NCBI GenBank assembly: GCA_964017235.1
Contig: OZ024933.1
Span: 64,834,255 to 64,898,254, forward strand
Source of the DNA: Sabellastarte sp. h YS-2021
Lineage: Eukaryota > Annelida > Polychaeta > Sabellida > Sabellidae
Length of the DNA: 64,000 bases
Direction of reading: 5' to 3'
Each line of letters begins with the position of its first letter. Position 1 is the first letter of the stretch. This document shows positions 1-13,300 of this stretch, in pieces. The notes beneath the pieces were generated by a model. The model was not told the origin of the DNA. It saw only the letters and a list, made by a program, of their open reading frames with translations, and made no database searches. A program made the translations under genes and the position numbers.

Positions 1-417
1 ACAAAGTTTAAATAATTATCAAAACTTAATAAAGTTATATTCAGTTTAAATAATTATCAAAACTTAATAAAGTTTTTAACTTTATGATAGATAACATAAC
101 ATTGGGCTTTTAACAACATGGAAAAATAATTCCCATTTAAGCAATATACATGTATTACATGAAGTTAAATTTAGAGGCTTTACTGTATCCAGTTTTTGGG
201 ACTTTTCAATCCAGATTAAACTCTGTAGTGTGGACACTCAACCTGGATTGAGATGAATCTGCTTCAATCTGCTTCAACCCTCAATCCTTGTCAACCCGGA
301 TTGTTGTGTGAACAGGGTGAAACACTCTGTTCTGGATGTTGATTTGCAATCAGTTTCAGCACTATTATAACCAAACCAATCATTTTTCTTCAGCATACTA
401 TGTGCCAGTCTTAAATT

Positions 418-660
418 TAAATCAAATTCTTAGAATATTCTAAGAATAAGAGTGTAACTTGTGAATGAAAAATTTGAATTGTTAGAAGAATTCTAAAGAA
501 AGCTCAATTCTTAGAAAAATTCTAAGAATAAAAGTCTTTGTTAGAAAAAATCTCTAAATAAGTGTGATTCTAAGAATAAAACTTTTTGTGAATAGGAGAA
601 ATCTTATTCGTACGATTTTTGTTAGAAAAACAACAATTCTTAGAAAACATTCTGTGTATA
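418..660. repeat. Cluster of short palindromes built on TTCTTAGAA / TTCTAAGAA
   Basis: The words ATTCTTAGAA and TTCTAAGAAT recur about eight times in both orientations over 240 bases, so neighbouring copies can pair into hairpins. There is no open frame. The layout resembles the other palindromic arrays in the window (6869-7000, 34040-34805, 36789-36912, 58290-58430) but the unit sequence is different. Confidence 0.55.
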
Positions 661-2774
661 CCGTGCTTTGGGAGGGGGTTATTCCTATAATCTAGAAAAC
701 AAATTTATCTTGCGTAACCATTTGCAAATTCGTAGTTGAATACTTTTAAAGGATAGGCATGACAAGGAACTGTTAAAAATAATTTTATTTTCTTCTACAA
801 TTATGAACATAAAACTGATGTAAACCTTTTATTTACAGAGAACTTAAATGTTCAAGTAACAAAACAAAATAAATGTAGATAACCAATTAACAACAATACT
901 TAAATTCTCAACAATTTTTGGCCCAGTTTGCAGATTTTTCACAATAAAACCATCAAGTTTATACAAACTAGAAATTATTCTATGTTAAACTATATAGGGA
1001 AAGTACATATAAGGAATGACTGCTGAAAATAAACTTTTAAGCCATAACTGATTTTACTGTAACAGAAATCATTTGTATTTGTTGAACTTGTTTAACCAAA
1101 CATTTTTCTCACTGCAGAAAAATAGCCACAGTTGGGGTTTTATACATCACTTGACTGCTAAAGTAGACTATTCACCAAGTCGATTTGTATGTTGTGTAGA
1201 TTATGGGTATTGTATGACTTGGAGAAACAACTAGCCCTGACTAAAGTTTGGTTTTCAGTATCTGCCTTACTCCAGAATACTTGTGATTAATGACGTTTAC
1301 AATTCATATTTAACTTTTCAGCTCAATGCTAGATACAAATACAAAGACTTGGAGCAAGTCCACGGCTAGAGTCATATTGAAATGAGCAATCACTATTTCT
1401 CACATTGTTATGGCCCGTATTTGAACCAGTGGTGATAACCAAGTGATTATTTGACAAATTTGGTCAGTGAGACCCAGTCTGACTAAAGGACACAACAATA
1501 AATTGTAATATCATAGAGTCAGTAATACATGAAATATAAATTATATTATGTGAGGAACTGCAGTAAAATATATAAAATATGGCAAATACTGTATTGAATG
1601 TCTATTTAAATCAGAAGTCTTCTGGTTATATCTTAAAAATCTGAGTATGAAGATAAAGTTTTGAACTATTTAAAAGCTGTATTAATGATGACATGAATGT
1701 GTGTAGCAAACACTGGGCACTGTCATGGAGAATCATAGTTTGCTTCTATGTGCACCCAAAGTTACAAGTATAGCAATGTTACATACCCGGGTACCTTCAC
1801 TTAAAGAAGGATTTAACATTATGACCAAGCAAATTCTTCAATATGTATTTCACCCACTGCGAGTAGCAATTTCTATATATCTATCTTTTGCTTTAAACTT
1901 GACTAATTAGGCTGTTGAAAGGGATATTAAACCTCAACATTGACCTTTTACTTCACTAACTGGTAGTGTGACACAGGTGGAAGCTTTCAAATCTTCAAAT
2001 AAACAAAAGTTTAGGGCATGTACATGAAAATGTGCCATATTTACATCCACATGGTTTGGAATTACCACAGAGAAAAAACCTCTCAACTTTACAATGAATT
2101 TTGAAATATTCCCATCAAATTTTGTGTGTTTTTTTATCAATAAGCTGTTACAGATTTTGGTCTAATTGTACATCTCCATCTTAACCATTACTGATCTGTG
2201 CCACATATTTGGTCAGTATAAATTAATTTGGGGAGATTATGCACTTTATTTTTTATAGATGAAGAGAAATGGAAATTTTATAAAAAGTGATGCATGTAAA
2301 CTCAGCATCAAATTACTGGAAAGTAGTATTGCTAAAGCATTGCACAAGTCGAAACAAACAGGTCATTTTATAGAATGTTTAAACAATAATTAAAGTAGGA
2401 TTTTGAAGAACAGAATCTATGAGATGCAATCTATGATGGTGCTGATCCAATGACATTCCAAAATTATTAATTAAATTTCAAATTTCATTGAAATTTTATT
2501 TCATAAAGTTTTTAATTAAAGCCTGTTGTCTAAGTATAATTTATGCTTAAAAGAACAACATGTTACTTAGAAATATTAAAGAAGCAAGCGCTTAGGCATG
2601 TTAGTTGTTTAATATGAAAAAGTAAATGTAAATATCATATTATGCATACAATAACTGTACATAAGCAGTTGTACCATCAGTTTTGAATCTCAGTTTGGTA
2701 TACTTGAGTAATAAAAGTGAAAATTACCACAGTCTGTTTGATTCATGCTGAGAACTCTTTTAAGTTACTTTGAC

Positions 2775-2935
2775 AAAGTAACAGTTACAGTTGAACATTG
2801 TGTTCAACAACCAGGGTCATATTAGGACAGCCCTTCAGCATTGCTACTTATGGGAGTCGAACCCTCGTGTTGGTGACAGTCTGTGATTAGATGCCAAATT
2901 TACTAACTCCTATGTGACCAGGGACATTCTTGTGT
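2775..2935 (-). repeat. Degraded tRNA-derived SINE (family II), minus strand
   Basis: The string CAGGGTCATATTAGGACAG followed by a CTTCAGCATTGCTACTT block matches the reverse complement of the tail of the intact SINE at 18409-18627. A B-box-like GAGTCGAACCC block lies at about 2855. It is diverged, with no clear target-site duplication. Confidence 0.45.
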
Positions 2936-3897
2936 CATGTTGAATAATGGGATGTTTAGTATTACCATATTTCTCATATTTGTAACCATCTCAAAAAAAT
3001 TGACAAAATGAAAAAAAAAATTGTATTGAGTTTTGACTCTGGTTGCTTAGTTATAAAGAAGTTTCCAAGGTGGTGAATATAACATATACTGTGGTGACTG
3101 TCACTTTTTAAACTCTTACAATTAAAGCTTGTCCAGTAATGTCACATACTACACTGTAATAAAGGTACATTTAGATACTTTCATACCAAAACATAACAGT
3201 CGCGAAACTGAACTAACAAAAAACTGATTTTACATGTATCAATTTGCCATTTCGAAATTTGAAGATTTATTTAAAAATACTGTGCTTGTAATAAAGGTTT
3301 ATGGTATCATTTCATCAGTTTAAGTGTACATAAGATTTTCAGAAAATAAAGTGTTAATACTGTTACCAAAACCTCACCAAACTGTTTGATAGGAAAAAAA
3401 TTATTGAGGTTATATTTTTGTGTATTTAATCCAACCTTTCTGAAATAACAAACCTCACTCTTGTATTCATGAGAGAGATGAATTGTGTCTTCAGATAAAA
3501 TAAACATTTAAACGTTTTTCCATCTTGAGCTGTAAAAGTAATGGCTATGCTAACATATATCACAAATTTCTTTTCTTAAAGTGGAGAAAAAAGACTAATC
3601 TGAAAAAAAATGAGTTTTGAAGAATACATAACAAAATGCCAAAGTGAACTCCCAAGAAATTTCATCTTTTTAATTATATTTTGCTGTATAAATGTGTTTT
3701 TACTGATGACTTATTAATACTTGTTGGATGCTATATACAGTTCAAAATATGAAATTCATCATAGTATATAAAATTTTCCATTGGGAACACACCTTAAAAG
3801 TAAGCAAAATTAAACAAAAGCCACCGAATGTTTTGGTCCAAATTGGATCAATGACCCAAATGGTCACAAAAATCACAAGGTTAACAAAGTCTTGTTA

Positions 3898-4438
3898 TAC
3901 CCCTTTCACACTATAGGCAGTATCACCAGTGGTAACCCGAGTTTGGGGAAATGTCCCTGTCCTTGGATCATTGTCTGACCTTGTGAGTCAATGGCGAACT
4001 GTCCATTAACTTACGTGTCCTACAGAAGTTTTAGAATATTTGAAGTTTCTGCCTCTGATTTTGGTACTGTGAACATGTGCAGACAATTTTGCACATGCGC
4101 ATATGAATTTCTTTCTTTGGTAACCGAAAGTGTGGTCCATGGTGTATATAAGGTTGTGATTCGGTCATCTTTCAGTGTAATACGGCAACATAAGGTGAGT
4201 TAAGGTATTATAGTCGTTTTGCCGAAGGTGAATTAAGGTTAATGGAGGTTGCTTCTCAGTGACTAACGTTTGTAGCACTGTCATCCTACTGTTACTGATG
4301 GTTAAAAAACCATGTCCAATCAGTGGCCGTCTACCTGTAGTGTGAACAACCCGGACGAAATGGGGCGACCTGGGGGCGGTTCTGCCGCCGAGAAAAACTT
4401 CTAACCACGGAATGACCACCTGTAGTGTGAAAGGGCCA
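3898..4438. mobile_element. MITE-like element with CCCTTTCACACTA terminal inverted repeats
   Basis: The left end reads CCCTTTCACACTATAGG and the right end reads CCTGTAGTGTGAAAGGG, an inverted pair of about 17 bases with one mismatch. The 0.5-kb interior has no transposase frame, as expected for a non-autonomous DNA element. A stray GTGTGAAAGGGG end at about 14218 may be a fragment of a relative. Exact target-site duplication was not resolved. Confidence 0.6.
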
Positions 4439-6868
4439 TAAATTAAAGCAAAATAAAGAGGTTTTCCTCAAAGGCCAAATTTTATGTTCTGTGGTGAATT
4501 CCAAATTTCTTACTCTTATATCTATTTACATATTAACCCACAATACTGCTGACTCCTGTGGCACTAGAAATAAAACTATCAGTTTGGCACAAGAAATTAA
4601 GGCACTCCTCACTCATATACAGTTTACAATATGGCTGATTTAGTAGCTTCACAATACTTTCATGGTTTCATTACAATTTGTACAAATTGGTTGAATTTCC
4701 TGTAAAGAACACAATATATGTAGGTATATACACAAAAAATATCACGTACAACCTTCTTCATGTTCACATTTGTCTCGTTGTTTCATAATTATATGTTCTC
4801 TGCCAATTTGGACAAATATTCTATGACAGATATGTATCAAAGAACAAAGTCAGCCAGGAAATGCAGTCTTCAATAAAACAGACTTGTCTGAGAATAAATC
4901 CATAAATCTTTCCCATTTAGAACAATGACAGGAACTGGTATACACTGCTTGGACTGTCTTAATTTGGCACAAACCTCAACTTGGCACAAACCTGAACTAA
5001 GACTAATTACCGACTGTGGATTGCCATGATCGTTAACACTCGTACATATCTGGGGATGTACCAAATCAAGATAGCCGAAGTAACCACAGATAGAAATTAC
5101 TTGGTTTTTTTTTTGGTTTTTTTTTTTAAATTTCCAAATGTAAGTTGTGTCAACTTCTGTCAACAACCACGAATAGAATATTTTGTCTTGTTGTACCAAA
5201 TCAAGGCACGGAGCAGTATATGTTTAGGTTAAAAGTTAAACTCGGCTTTTACATCAGCTAAGGAGAGTATTGAAGGATGAAGTATTTCCCAAATAGTGGT
5301 CAAAGATTTAATTTCTTGCACATAGCAAAAATACAGCTATGATATAACTAAGGCATTTTAGTGTGTCTAAAACGAAATATATTTATTGATAAATCAATAT
5401 CTAAATTTTTTTTGGGTCATTTAATATATGCACCATTCATTGTATACAAGCACACAATGCCTACTGCATTTTACTGTTAAGCATAAACATTGTTGTTAAA
5501 ACACGAAAAAAGATCAAGGAAATGCTCTCCAAGAATATTCAGCATAAGTAATCATTTGCTATGGAAACTATACACTACATATAACATCACTGTAGCCCTG
5601 TTTTTCTGAATAATCAACCTATAATGTCAGTGTTTCAAACAGCTGAAATGCTCAAATTATTAAAGAAATAGATAGCTAATACTAATACTGATTGAGGCCA
5701 TACTTGAATACAAATTTTAGTTATGGTATCAACAGCATTTGCTGAAGAACTGCTTTACACAAAATCATGTGTCAAGAGATGAGATAGAAAAAAATAAGTC
5801 AGGTTAGTTTGGGGTTTTCTGGAAGATTCTTAAAACAGAATTACTCTTCTTGTCAGTAGTTAATAAATTACCCACTCTGTTTCCAGAATTCTTCTTAAAT
5901 TTTTCCACTTGAAATACTTAGGTCACATAACTAAAGACAATGACAGCAGGTATTGATCTATATGTTGGTCTGAACATAAGAGATATTAGAAATCTCGGAC
6001 AACATTTATATGCAACAAATAGTTAGATCTGTTATTTAATAAACCGTATAAACTCCACCCCTGCCATATTTCTAACTGGTGCCCTTTTTAGAAAACATAT
6101 CCTCCAAATTCAGGCCAAATGTCCTCGACTTTCACATTACATGCAAATATTGTACTTTTCTGTATCCAAAGAATTGAACCCACAGTGTATCTTAATCAAT
6201 TCCAGAAAAAGATATTCCCAAACTAGCTTGACAATGTACTAAGCATTTAATATCATTCTGTGTATTGTTGGGCCAACATTAACTGTTGTTCATATACAAA
6301 TAATTTCAGTACTCCTTCTTGAGTATTTTTATATTTTTCATAAAAAGAAGCCATTTGAGACATTTTTTGCTAAGAACTGCCAAATTCCTAGAATTCTAAC
6401 GTTTAGAATATAATGCAACAGATGTTTATGACTTTATACTGGACCCTGTTTAAGATGAATGGCCAATAGTCACTGCAGTCAGCTTTCTATTATGCAAGAC
6501 AACATCCTCTATATTATAGAAAAACCTGGGGACACCAAGACTTTGATCAGTGAACAGACACCAAATAATATAGATGAGTTGTGTTACTGTTAATCAAAGA
6601 ATTAAAATAACCTAAGTTGTGCAAATACATTTGCAAAATCAAATATGTATGGAAAACAAGAATTTGGGCATTAGAGGGTCTACTGTACCAACAACAAATC
6701 TTCAAGAATTTACTGATTTTGAAAACTAAACTCTGGGTTCACTTTAATGGTTAAAATTAGCTTAAGCTGGGAAACATATCTCATACAACAAAGACTTCTT
6801 GCAATAGATATTAGCCTGAAGCAGAACTAAACCCGGTTCTTTTCAAAAGGAAAAGTATGGGTTAATTG
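4439..6868. other. Non-coding, nothing recognisable
   Basis: AT-rich sequence downstream (in gene sense) of gene 1. No exon, RNA gene or clear transposon was seen. Open frames around 4870-5230 overlap T-rich and A-rich runs and look accidental. Confidence 0.5.
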
Positions 6869-7000
6869 AAAAGTACTTGTGCCTTTTACCCAAATACAAA
6901 TGCAAGTACTTTAATTTTTAGCTCTCAAGTACAAGTACTTGAAAATCAGCAATTAAGTTCAAGTAACGGGTACAAGTACTTCTACTTGACCCAGACCTGC
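6869..7000. repeat. Palindromic AAGTACTTG repeats
   Basis: AAGTACTTG and CAAGTACAAGTACTTG recur in both orientations just downstream of the gene 1 stop codon, so this stretch may lie in its 3' UTR. An ATTAAA hexamer on the minus strand near 6909-6914 could serve as a poly-A signal, but that is inference only. Confidence 0.45.
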
Positions 7001-7061
7001 CCTATTGAGCATTCAGCTTATACCAGAGTCTAGTATTTGTACTAGTTTGACATTACAGGAC

Positions 7062-7311
7062 CTAGTAAACGAAAGAAAAGTTCTTGTATCTATACTTGAT
7101 GCCCCCGTCTCGTTTCTGAAGTTCCATTCTCTTGGCATGTAACACTTCTGAGATCCAGTCCTGGGCCACGTCAAATGTTGCACGACGGCGGGGGATGGTG
7201 TTGTAGAAGTTGGTGTCGTAGTTGACCATGTAACCCTTGGGGCCTTCACCTCTAACCTCAGGAATAGGCACCTCAACAGTATATGGCAGACGAGGTGCTA
7301 TACAGGGGGCC
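7062..7311 (-). CDS. Gene 1 terminal coding exon 6
   Basis: Acceptor ACTTCCAG precedes it and one base completes a Lys codon split with exon 5. It encodes 82 residues to a TAG stop: APCIAPRLPYTVEVPIPEVR, then a Tyr- and Arg-rich block and a helix-like EVLHAKRMELQKRDGG segment. The codon pattern and high-complexity composition contrast with the AT-rich surroundings. This is the most likely conserved domain to recover homologues. Confidence 0.8.
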
Positions 7312-10300
7312 CTGGAAGTATGAAAGCATAGGATATGAAATGGTATTGATCAGAGGGGTATTCAAATCAAGGTTGCAGTAAATTCATCTTATAATTTTAA
7401 TGAAATACTCTTGTCAAGTAAACATGAAAGAAGATATTGTAGAGGGCTGTAAACATAATACTTTCAGTATTTGACAATACGTATCTAGCCTTCATCTTTA
7501 CCATAAAATTAATTGTCATTGAATGTTTTAAATTGTTTCTATTTATTTATTTATTTGGGTTTTAACGTCACTTTCAACACTGTACAGGTCAAACTGCCGA
7601 CTATCGGTAAGAAACTACCATCTTCCCAAATAGGGTTTGGGGTTTGAACCACCAACCTCAGAGGTGGGAGGTAAGAGTGTTACCACTTATATTGTTTCAA
7701 TCATGGACTGTTATTACCTATATGTAGAATACTCACTGCGCTTATTTATATAAACTTTTGAGTTCTGTTATACAACTTTAAGAGCATATATTTAAAAAAA
7801 TTTAAGGTCACACTCATAAAACTTTGAAAAAGCTGAATATATAATGTACCAAAAATACCTAGATCATAATTCTGCAAACAGTCATTTAACTGACCTGAAA
7901 TGAATGTTTTCATATTTGTTGTTATCATGTTTTTTTCATATTTACATACTTTGAGCTAAGTGGGCCTTGTTCATCTCGGTTAGTATTTACAACTTGGAAA
8001 TGACCAGATACTTAATGGTCTTCTCAATGAGACCACACCATTGGTGTCTAAAAATATGATTGTGTTGAAAAGTGATGAGAAAAAGTGGAAAGCTAAAAGC
8101 TAATTATCCCCGGATGGGACCTGATCACTCCCATAGGTGCACCTTGGATAAGTTGTATGGAGATTAAAGCCTTGAAACAACTGGTGACACAAGCCTCTTC
8201 ACTGAGGATGGGGATAATTTATGCAGTGCTACTTCTGTATTAGGTGAAAAAAAAATGATCGCAATCCAATTTCTAGTTTTGTATAGAATACATAACAGAT
8301 CATGGAGACTCTACCCGTGGAGAAAGTACTTTTCATGTCTCCCTCTTCACTCAGGTGTATATATGGTTACTGACAAACTTGCAACAGTCTGGCATCCTGC
8401 TCAGGGATGTATTAATATACCGTATTTTTCCAAAATATGGCCCGGGCGTTAATTATTTTCAAATGGCATCAGACCAGGCATTAAATTGAACCAGGCGTTC
8501 TTTTGAAATATAAAAAACAGTGTTATAAATTGTAAACAGTTTGCTTGGTACCAGGCGTTAATTTGAACCAGGCGTTTATTTGAACTTGGGCGTTATTTTG
8601 GAAATTTACGGTACTTCTAGTCACTTCATGTAAAAGATACTGGAGAAAAACACTGGCCAAATGGGCCACTAGGCCTGAAGGATGACTGAATGATTTGTTA
8701 ATATTCATGGTGCCACCTCTTTTACCTATTTTAGTGACAACTTGCGTCAGTGGAATATGCAGCTGAAAACAGGTGCTTGCAACATGTTAGCAACATACTC
8801 ATTACTTAATTACCCATTGCACCTGTGGTTATTATGAATACAGTGTAGACAGTGGAAATGCTGTAAAAGTAGATTAGCTTTCATGAAATATCATTACACT
8901 GTCTGACTTACTTGAGGTTCAGAGGGTCCCCATGTACTTGCATCCTCCATCCATGTTCTTTCAGCTGGTTTTCGTACACAGAATACATCATTGGTCCACC
9001 TACCTCTGCACCACTACTTCCCTGTTGTAGACTGTCAGTACTATACTGGGGTACTGGTGGTGGACTGGGTGGAGGAGCTGGTGTGTGGATTTCCTCTGCA
9101 TAGTTTATCTAAAAAATAGAAGTCATACATTTGCATGATATGTTAGTTTTTATTGAGTGTATCTTGCACTAGAATTACATTATCCTTGACTTATTTCTAC
9201 ATAATGATATAAATAATAATACTAACACTAATAATGAGAAGATAAAAGTGATGCTATCTACCTGTTATGCTGTTAAAATCATGTTAAGTTGAAATTCAAC
9301 TGACCAGATAAATACTTCAACTTAATCAGAACTTGCGTAAGACACAGGGTAAATTTCCATAGAATATGTCATCTAAGGAGCTGATAATTATAACTATTTT
9401 ACTTTAAAAACAGTTCTAATTAGAGGTGTGTTACTGTTGTAGTAACACAAATAAATATATTATGTCTATGTGTAACTGTTCTTCAAGTAATAAACACTAT
9501 GAGTATGTCAATGAGTAAAATGCAAATAAAACTAGAGGATCGCTTGCAAAAAAAGATAATGTTTTTGCTATGCAAAAACAAAGCGTCCCGAAAAGGATAT
9601 AAAGGTGAGTGCTAAAGTGTTAAGAAAATGCTTCGTTTCTAGCCTTATACTGTTGTGGCAACCAAAGTCAGCGCAGTCTGCTCTATCTAGCATGGTTTTC
9701 AAGATATAAGCATTTTTGTGTTTTGCAAAAAATTCGAAAATTCAAAATGTCCGCTATATTTGGCGAGACAAAAATATTTTGAAAATTGGCATGGCTACTC
9801 TGCAGAGATACCCAGCCGGTCAAAAATTTTGTTGAGTTCGCTCCATCTAGTACGGTTTTCGAGATATAAGCATTTTTGTGTTTTGCAAAAACTTTGAAAA
9901 TTCAAAATGGCCACCATTTTTGGGGAGACACAAATTTTTGACAAGACCACTGCAGCGGTGTGAATCTCCCGCCGAACATTAAAGGAGAAGAAATAGCTTT
10001 TCCGAGATATTCACAATTTTTCATTTTCGTCTGTGAAAGCTCTTCCAAAAGTAGGTGAATGAGTTATTTGAGAAAAATTGGCTATCTAAATCTAAATCTA
10101 CTGCTTTGCAGGCGCAATATCTTCCCCGGAGGGGAACTCAGTGCGCTAAACTAATCATATATCATATCCGAGTCATAGTGGGGGACGTGTCCAGGTCTGT
10201 ATTTCTATGGTTGTGGGTGTGAACGTGGGGAAGAAAACTAGGTCGGAAAAGCAGATTTGAAAAGGTGGGTTTTCAGGTGCTTCCTGAAGGATGTGACAGA

Positions 10301-13300
10301 TGGACTGGTTCTTACATGGACAGGAAGTGAGTTCCAGAAAACAGGTGCATGATGGCTGAAAGATTTGGTGAGATACTTATGAGACTTATGTATTTTAGAG
10401 TCAAAAGAAGGAACTTGAAGGAATTTGTATTTTGGACTGCTACGTCTAGTGTTCCTTGATGAGGTATATGGATGAAGTTTATCCTTGAGGTACACAGGTT
10501 GACCATACTTAAGGACCTTATATGTGATCAACCCAATTTTGAAAAGAACCCTGTATTTGACTGGTAGCCAATGTAGTTTTTCCAGATTTGGAGTTGGCTA
10601 TCTGCAATACTATTAAGAGATAATTGACATTTACTCCTTTTGAGTAGGTGAGTAATTACCTACGGGTCTGGAACTTCACCAAGTGAAAGTTCTCCCAAAA
10701 GTAGATGAATGAGTTATTTGATAAAAATTGGGTATCCGCAATACTTTTAGAGATAATTCGCATTTACTCATTTTGAGTAGGTGAATAATTAGCTATGGGT
10801 CTGAAACTTCACCAAGTGAAAGCTCTTCCAAAAGTAGGTGAATGAGTTATTTGATAAAAATTGGCTATCTGCAATACTTTTACAGATAATTTGCATTTAC
10901 TCATTTTGAGTAGGTGAGTAATTAGCTATGGGTCTGAAACTTCACCATGTGAAAGCTCTCCCACAAGTAGATGAATGAGTATTTGATAAAAATTGGGTAT
11001 CCGCAATACTTTTACAGATAATTAGCATTTACTCATTTTGAGTAGGTGAATATTTAGCTATGGGTCTGAAACTTCACGGAGTGAAAGCTCTCCCAAAAGT
11101 AGGTGAATGAGTTATTTGAGAAAATTTGGCTATCTGCAATACTTTTAAGAGATAATTCGCATTTACTCATTTTGAGTAGGTGAGTAATTATCTACGGGTC
11201 TGAAACTTCACCATGTGAAAGCTCTCCCAAAAGTAGATGAATGAGTTGTTTGATAAAAATTGGGTATCCACAATAGTTTTAGAGATAATTAGCATTTACT
11301 CATTTTGAGTAGGTGAATAATTAGCTATGGGTCTGAAACTTCACCGAGTGAAAGCTCTTTGGGATAGCTGCTCTGCAGAGATACCCTGAAGATCAAAAAT
11401 TTTGTCGAAATTGTTCTATGTAGCACAGTTTTCGAGATATTAGCATTTTTGTGTTTTGCAATTTTTGCGCAAAAATTCGAAAATTCAAAATGGCTGCCAT
11501 TTTTGGCAAGACAAAATGTTTTTGAAAATTGCCATGGCTACTCTGCAGAGATATCCTGTTTGTCAAAAATTTCGTCGAAATCCCTCTATCTAGCACGGTT
11601 TTCGAGATATAAGCATTTTTATGTTTTGCAATTTTTGCGAAAAATTCGAAAGTTCAAAATGGCCGCCATTTTTTGCGAGACAAAATTTTTTGAAAATAGG
11701 CATGGCTACTCTCCAGAGATACTCTGTAGGTCAAAAATTTCATCAAAATCGCTCTGTCTAGCAGGGTTTTCAAGATATAAGCATTTTTATGTTTTGCAAT
11801 TCTTGTGAAAAATTCGAAAATTCAAAATGGCCGCCATTTTTGGCGAGACAAAAATATTTTGAAAATTGGCATAACTACTCTGCAGAGATACCCTGTGGGT
11901 CAAAAATTTCGTCGAAATCGCTCTATCTAGCATGGTATTCAAGATATAAGCATTTTTGTGTTTTCCTTATTTTGAAAATTCATAATGATTAATTAATCAT
12001 TAATTACCCGGCCATTTCTTAACCAATCAATGCCAAAATCTAATGATTTCCAGATTTTAATACAATGAATGTATTTGCCAAGTGTCAGGTGAATTGATAA
12101 AATTCCTTTCAAGTTATCATCCAGACAAGCTTCCCCATCGAAAAAAGACATTTTTGGTCATGTGACCTCTCTGATTGGTTGAAATGTCACTGCAGCATAT
12201 TAAAAAAAATTCCCCAAGGCTACTGCCTAAACCTGCCAAATTTGAAAAGAATCCGCCTAACGGTTACAGAGTTATAAGGAAAACAAAATGCGGAGCCGGC
12301 ATCATCTACCGGTAATGCACAAATCTAATGTTATCAGCAGTTCTTTTCTTTTTTACTTTTTTTCTTCTCTAGTTTCTTTTTATTTCATTATAACATGCAT
12401 TTTGCACCAAATGTGAGAAATGAATAAAAATTATTATAATAAATAAAACATATCAACCGATGACCCAACATTGACGTCCACATAAACAACAATTCTACTT
12501 CTTCAACTTTTACACATAACTTTGTTTTACTTGAACACACTGTGTACCTCTTGATCCTCTTCATGCCTTTCTTCATTATAATCTACTACTGGTGGTGGTG
12601 AGCTCCGAATTGAAGCTCCTCTTTCTAAACTGTGAGAGGAAGATGGTCGATGATATTGCACTCTATTGCTTTTGTATTCCTTGCTGACACTCTTACTGGA
12701 CTGTGGTCTACTTCTACGACAACTGTCTGCTGATGCCGACCTCCTCATCCCATGAACAGACTCGGGTGAGCGTGTGACTCCAGCCGATTTGATTGGTCGG
12801 TGCTTGGCACTGATCCGAGGCCTGTGGGAGTGCTGTGCACTCTGAACCCTCTGTGGTCTGTGTGTAGGCTGTGGGTCTGTTGGTGATGTAATGGCAGTGT
12901 CACGGGACTTACTTGGGGGCTGGGGAGCCATGGAAGTCTGGGGGATATAGCTGGTCCATGCTTTCCGAGGGGAAGGCCGTGTGCGAGCTATAGATGAGCT
13001 GGTGCTACAGGCCGTTGGTGGGCGGGGAGGTTTGGCCGAGATTATGCGGGTAGGGGAGGTGGAGCGCTGGGAGGGAGGGGGGATCTCCAACTGGATCTGT
13101 GTTGGTTGGATAGGTGTTGCTACACCAGGCTGACTATTGTACCGACTGTTGGAATGTTTGTACAGACACTCGCGCTCTGAAAGTGAAAGTTTTAGGTGAT
13201 TATGTTAGAATATACAATAATTCTAGAATATCTTTTTCAGTAGGAAGCCATTATTTTGGGACAATGAAAATTAAAAAAAAAAAGTGAATTATCTGAAAAA

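Larger units (their letters stand above)
1..3897. other. AT-rich non-coding DNA, no gene seen
   Basis: No convincing exon was found on either strand; open frames are short and rich in codons expected from AT-rich noise. The stretch does hold a palindrome cluster near 418-660 and a degraded SINE near 2775-2935, listed separately. A small inverted motif pair lies near 205-325, where two CAATCC-type blocks face each other, but it is too weak to call as an element. Confidence 0.6.
9533..12300. mobile_element. 2.8-kb tandem-array element, copy 1
   Basis: Starts TAGAGGATCGC and ends AAAATGCGGAGCCGGC, the same ends as a 1.75-kb copy at 43054-44799. Inside are two repeat types. Type A is about 160-170 bp and carries AAAATGGCCGCCATTTT-like palindromes. 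Type B is about 133 bp and carries CATTTTGAGTAGGTG. About 300 bp of single-copy DNA follows. The copies differ mainly in repeat number. No transposase is visible, so it is non-autonomous; invertebrate helitron-like and pearl-type elements have comparable layouts, but the class is not proven. It lies in intron 4 of gene 1. Confidence 0.75.

Noticed and set aside
4165..4419. 84-codon minus-strand frame
   Set aside because: It lies inside a MITE and spans its inverted end. Composition gives no protein signal.
11449..11992. Open frames of 119 and 67 codons across the tandem array
   Set aside because: They repeat the same peptide because of the 169-bp unit, shift frame between units and overlap opposite-strand frames. 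They are by-products of the satellite.
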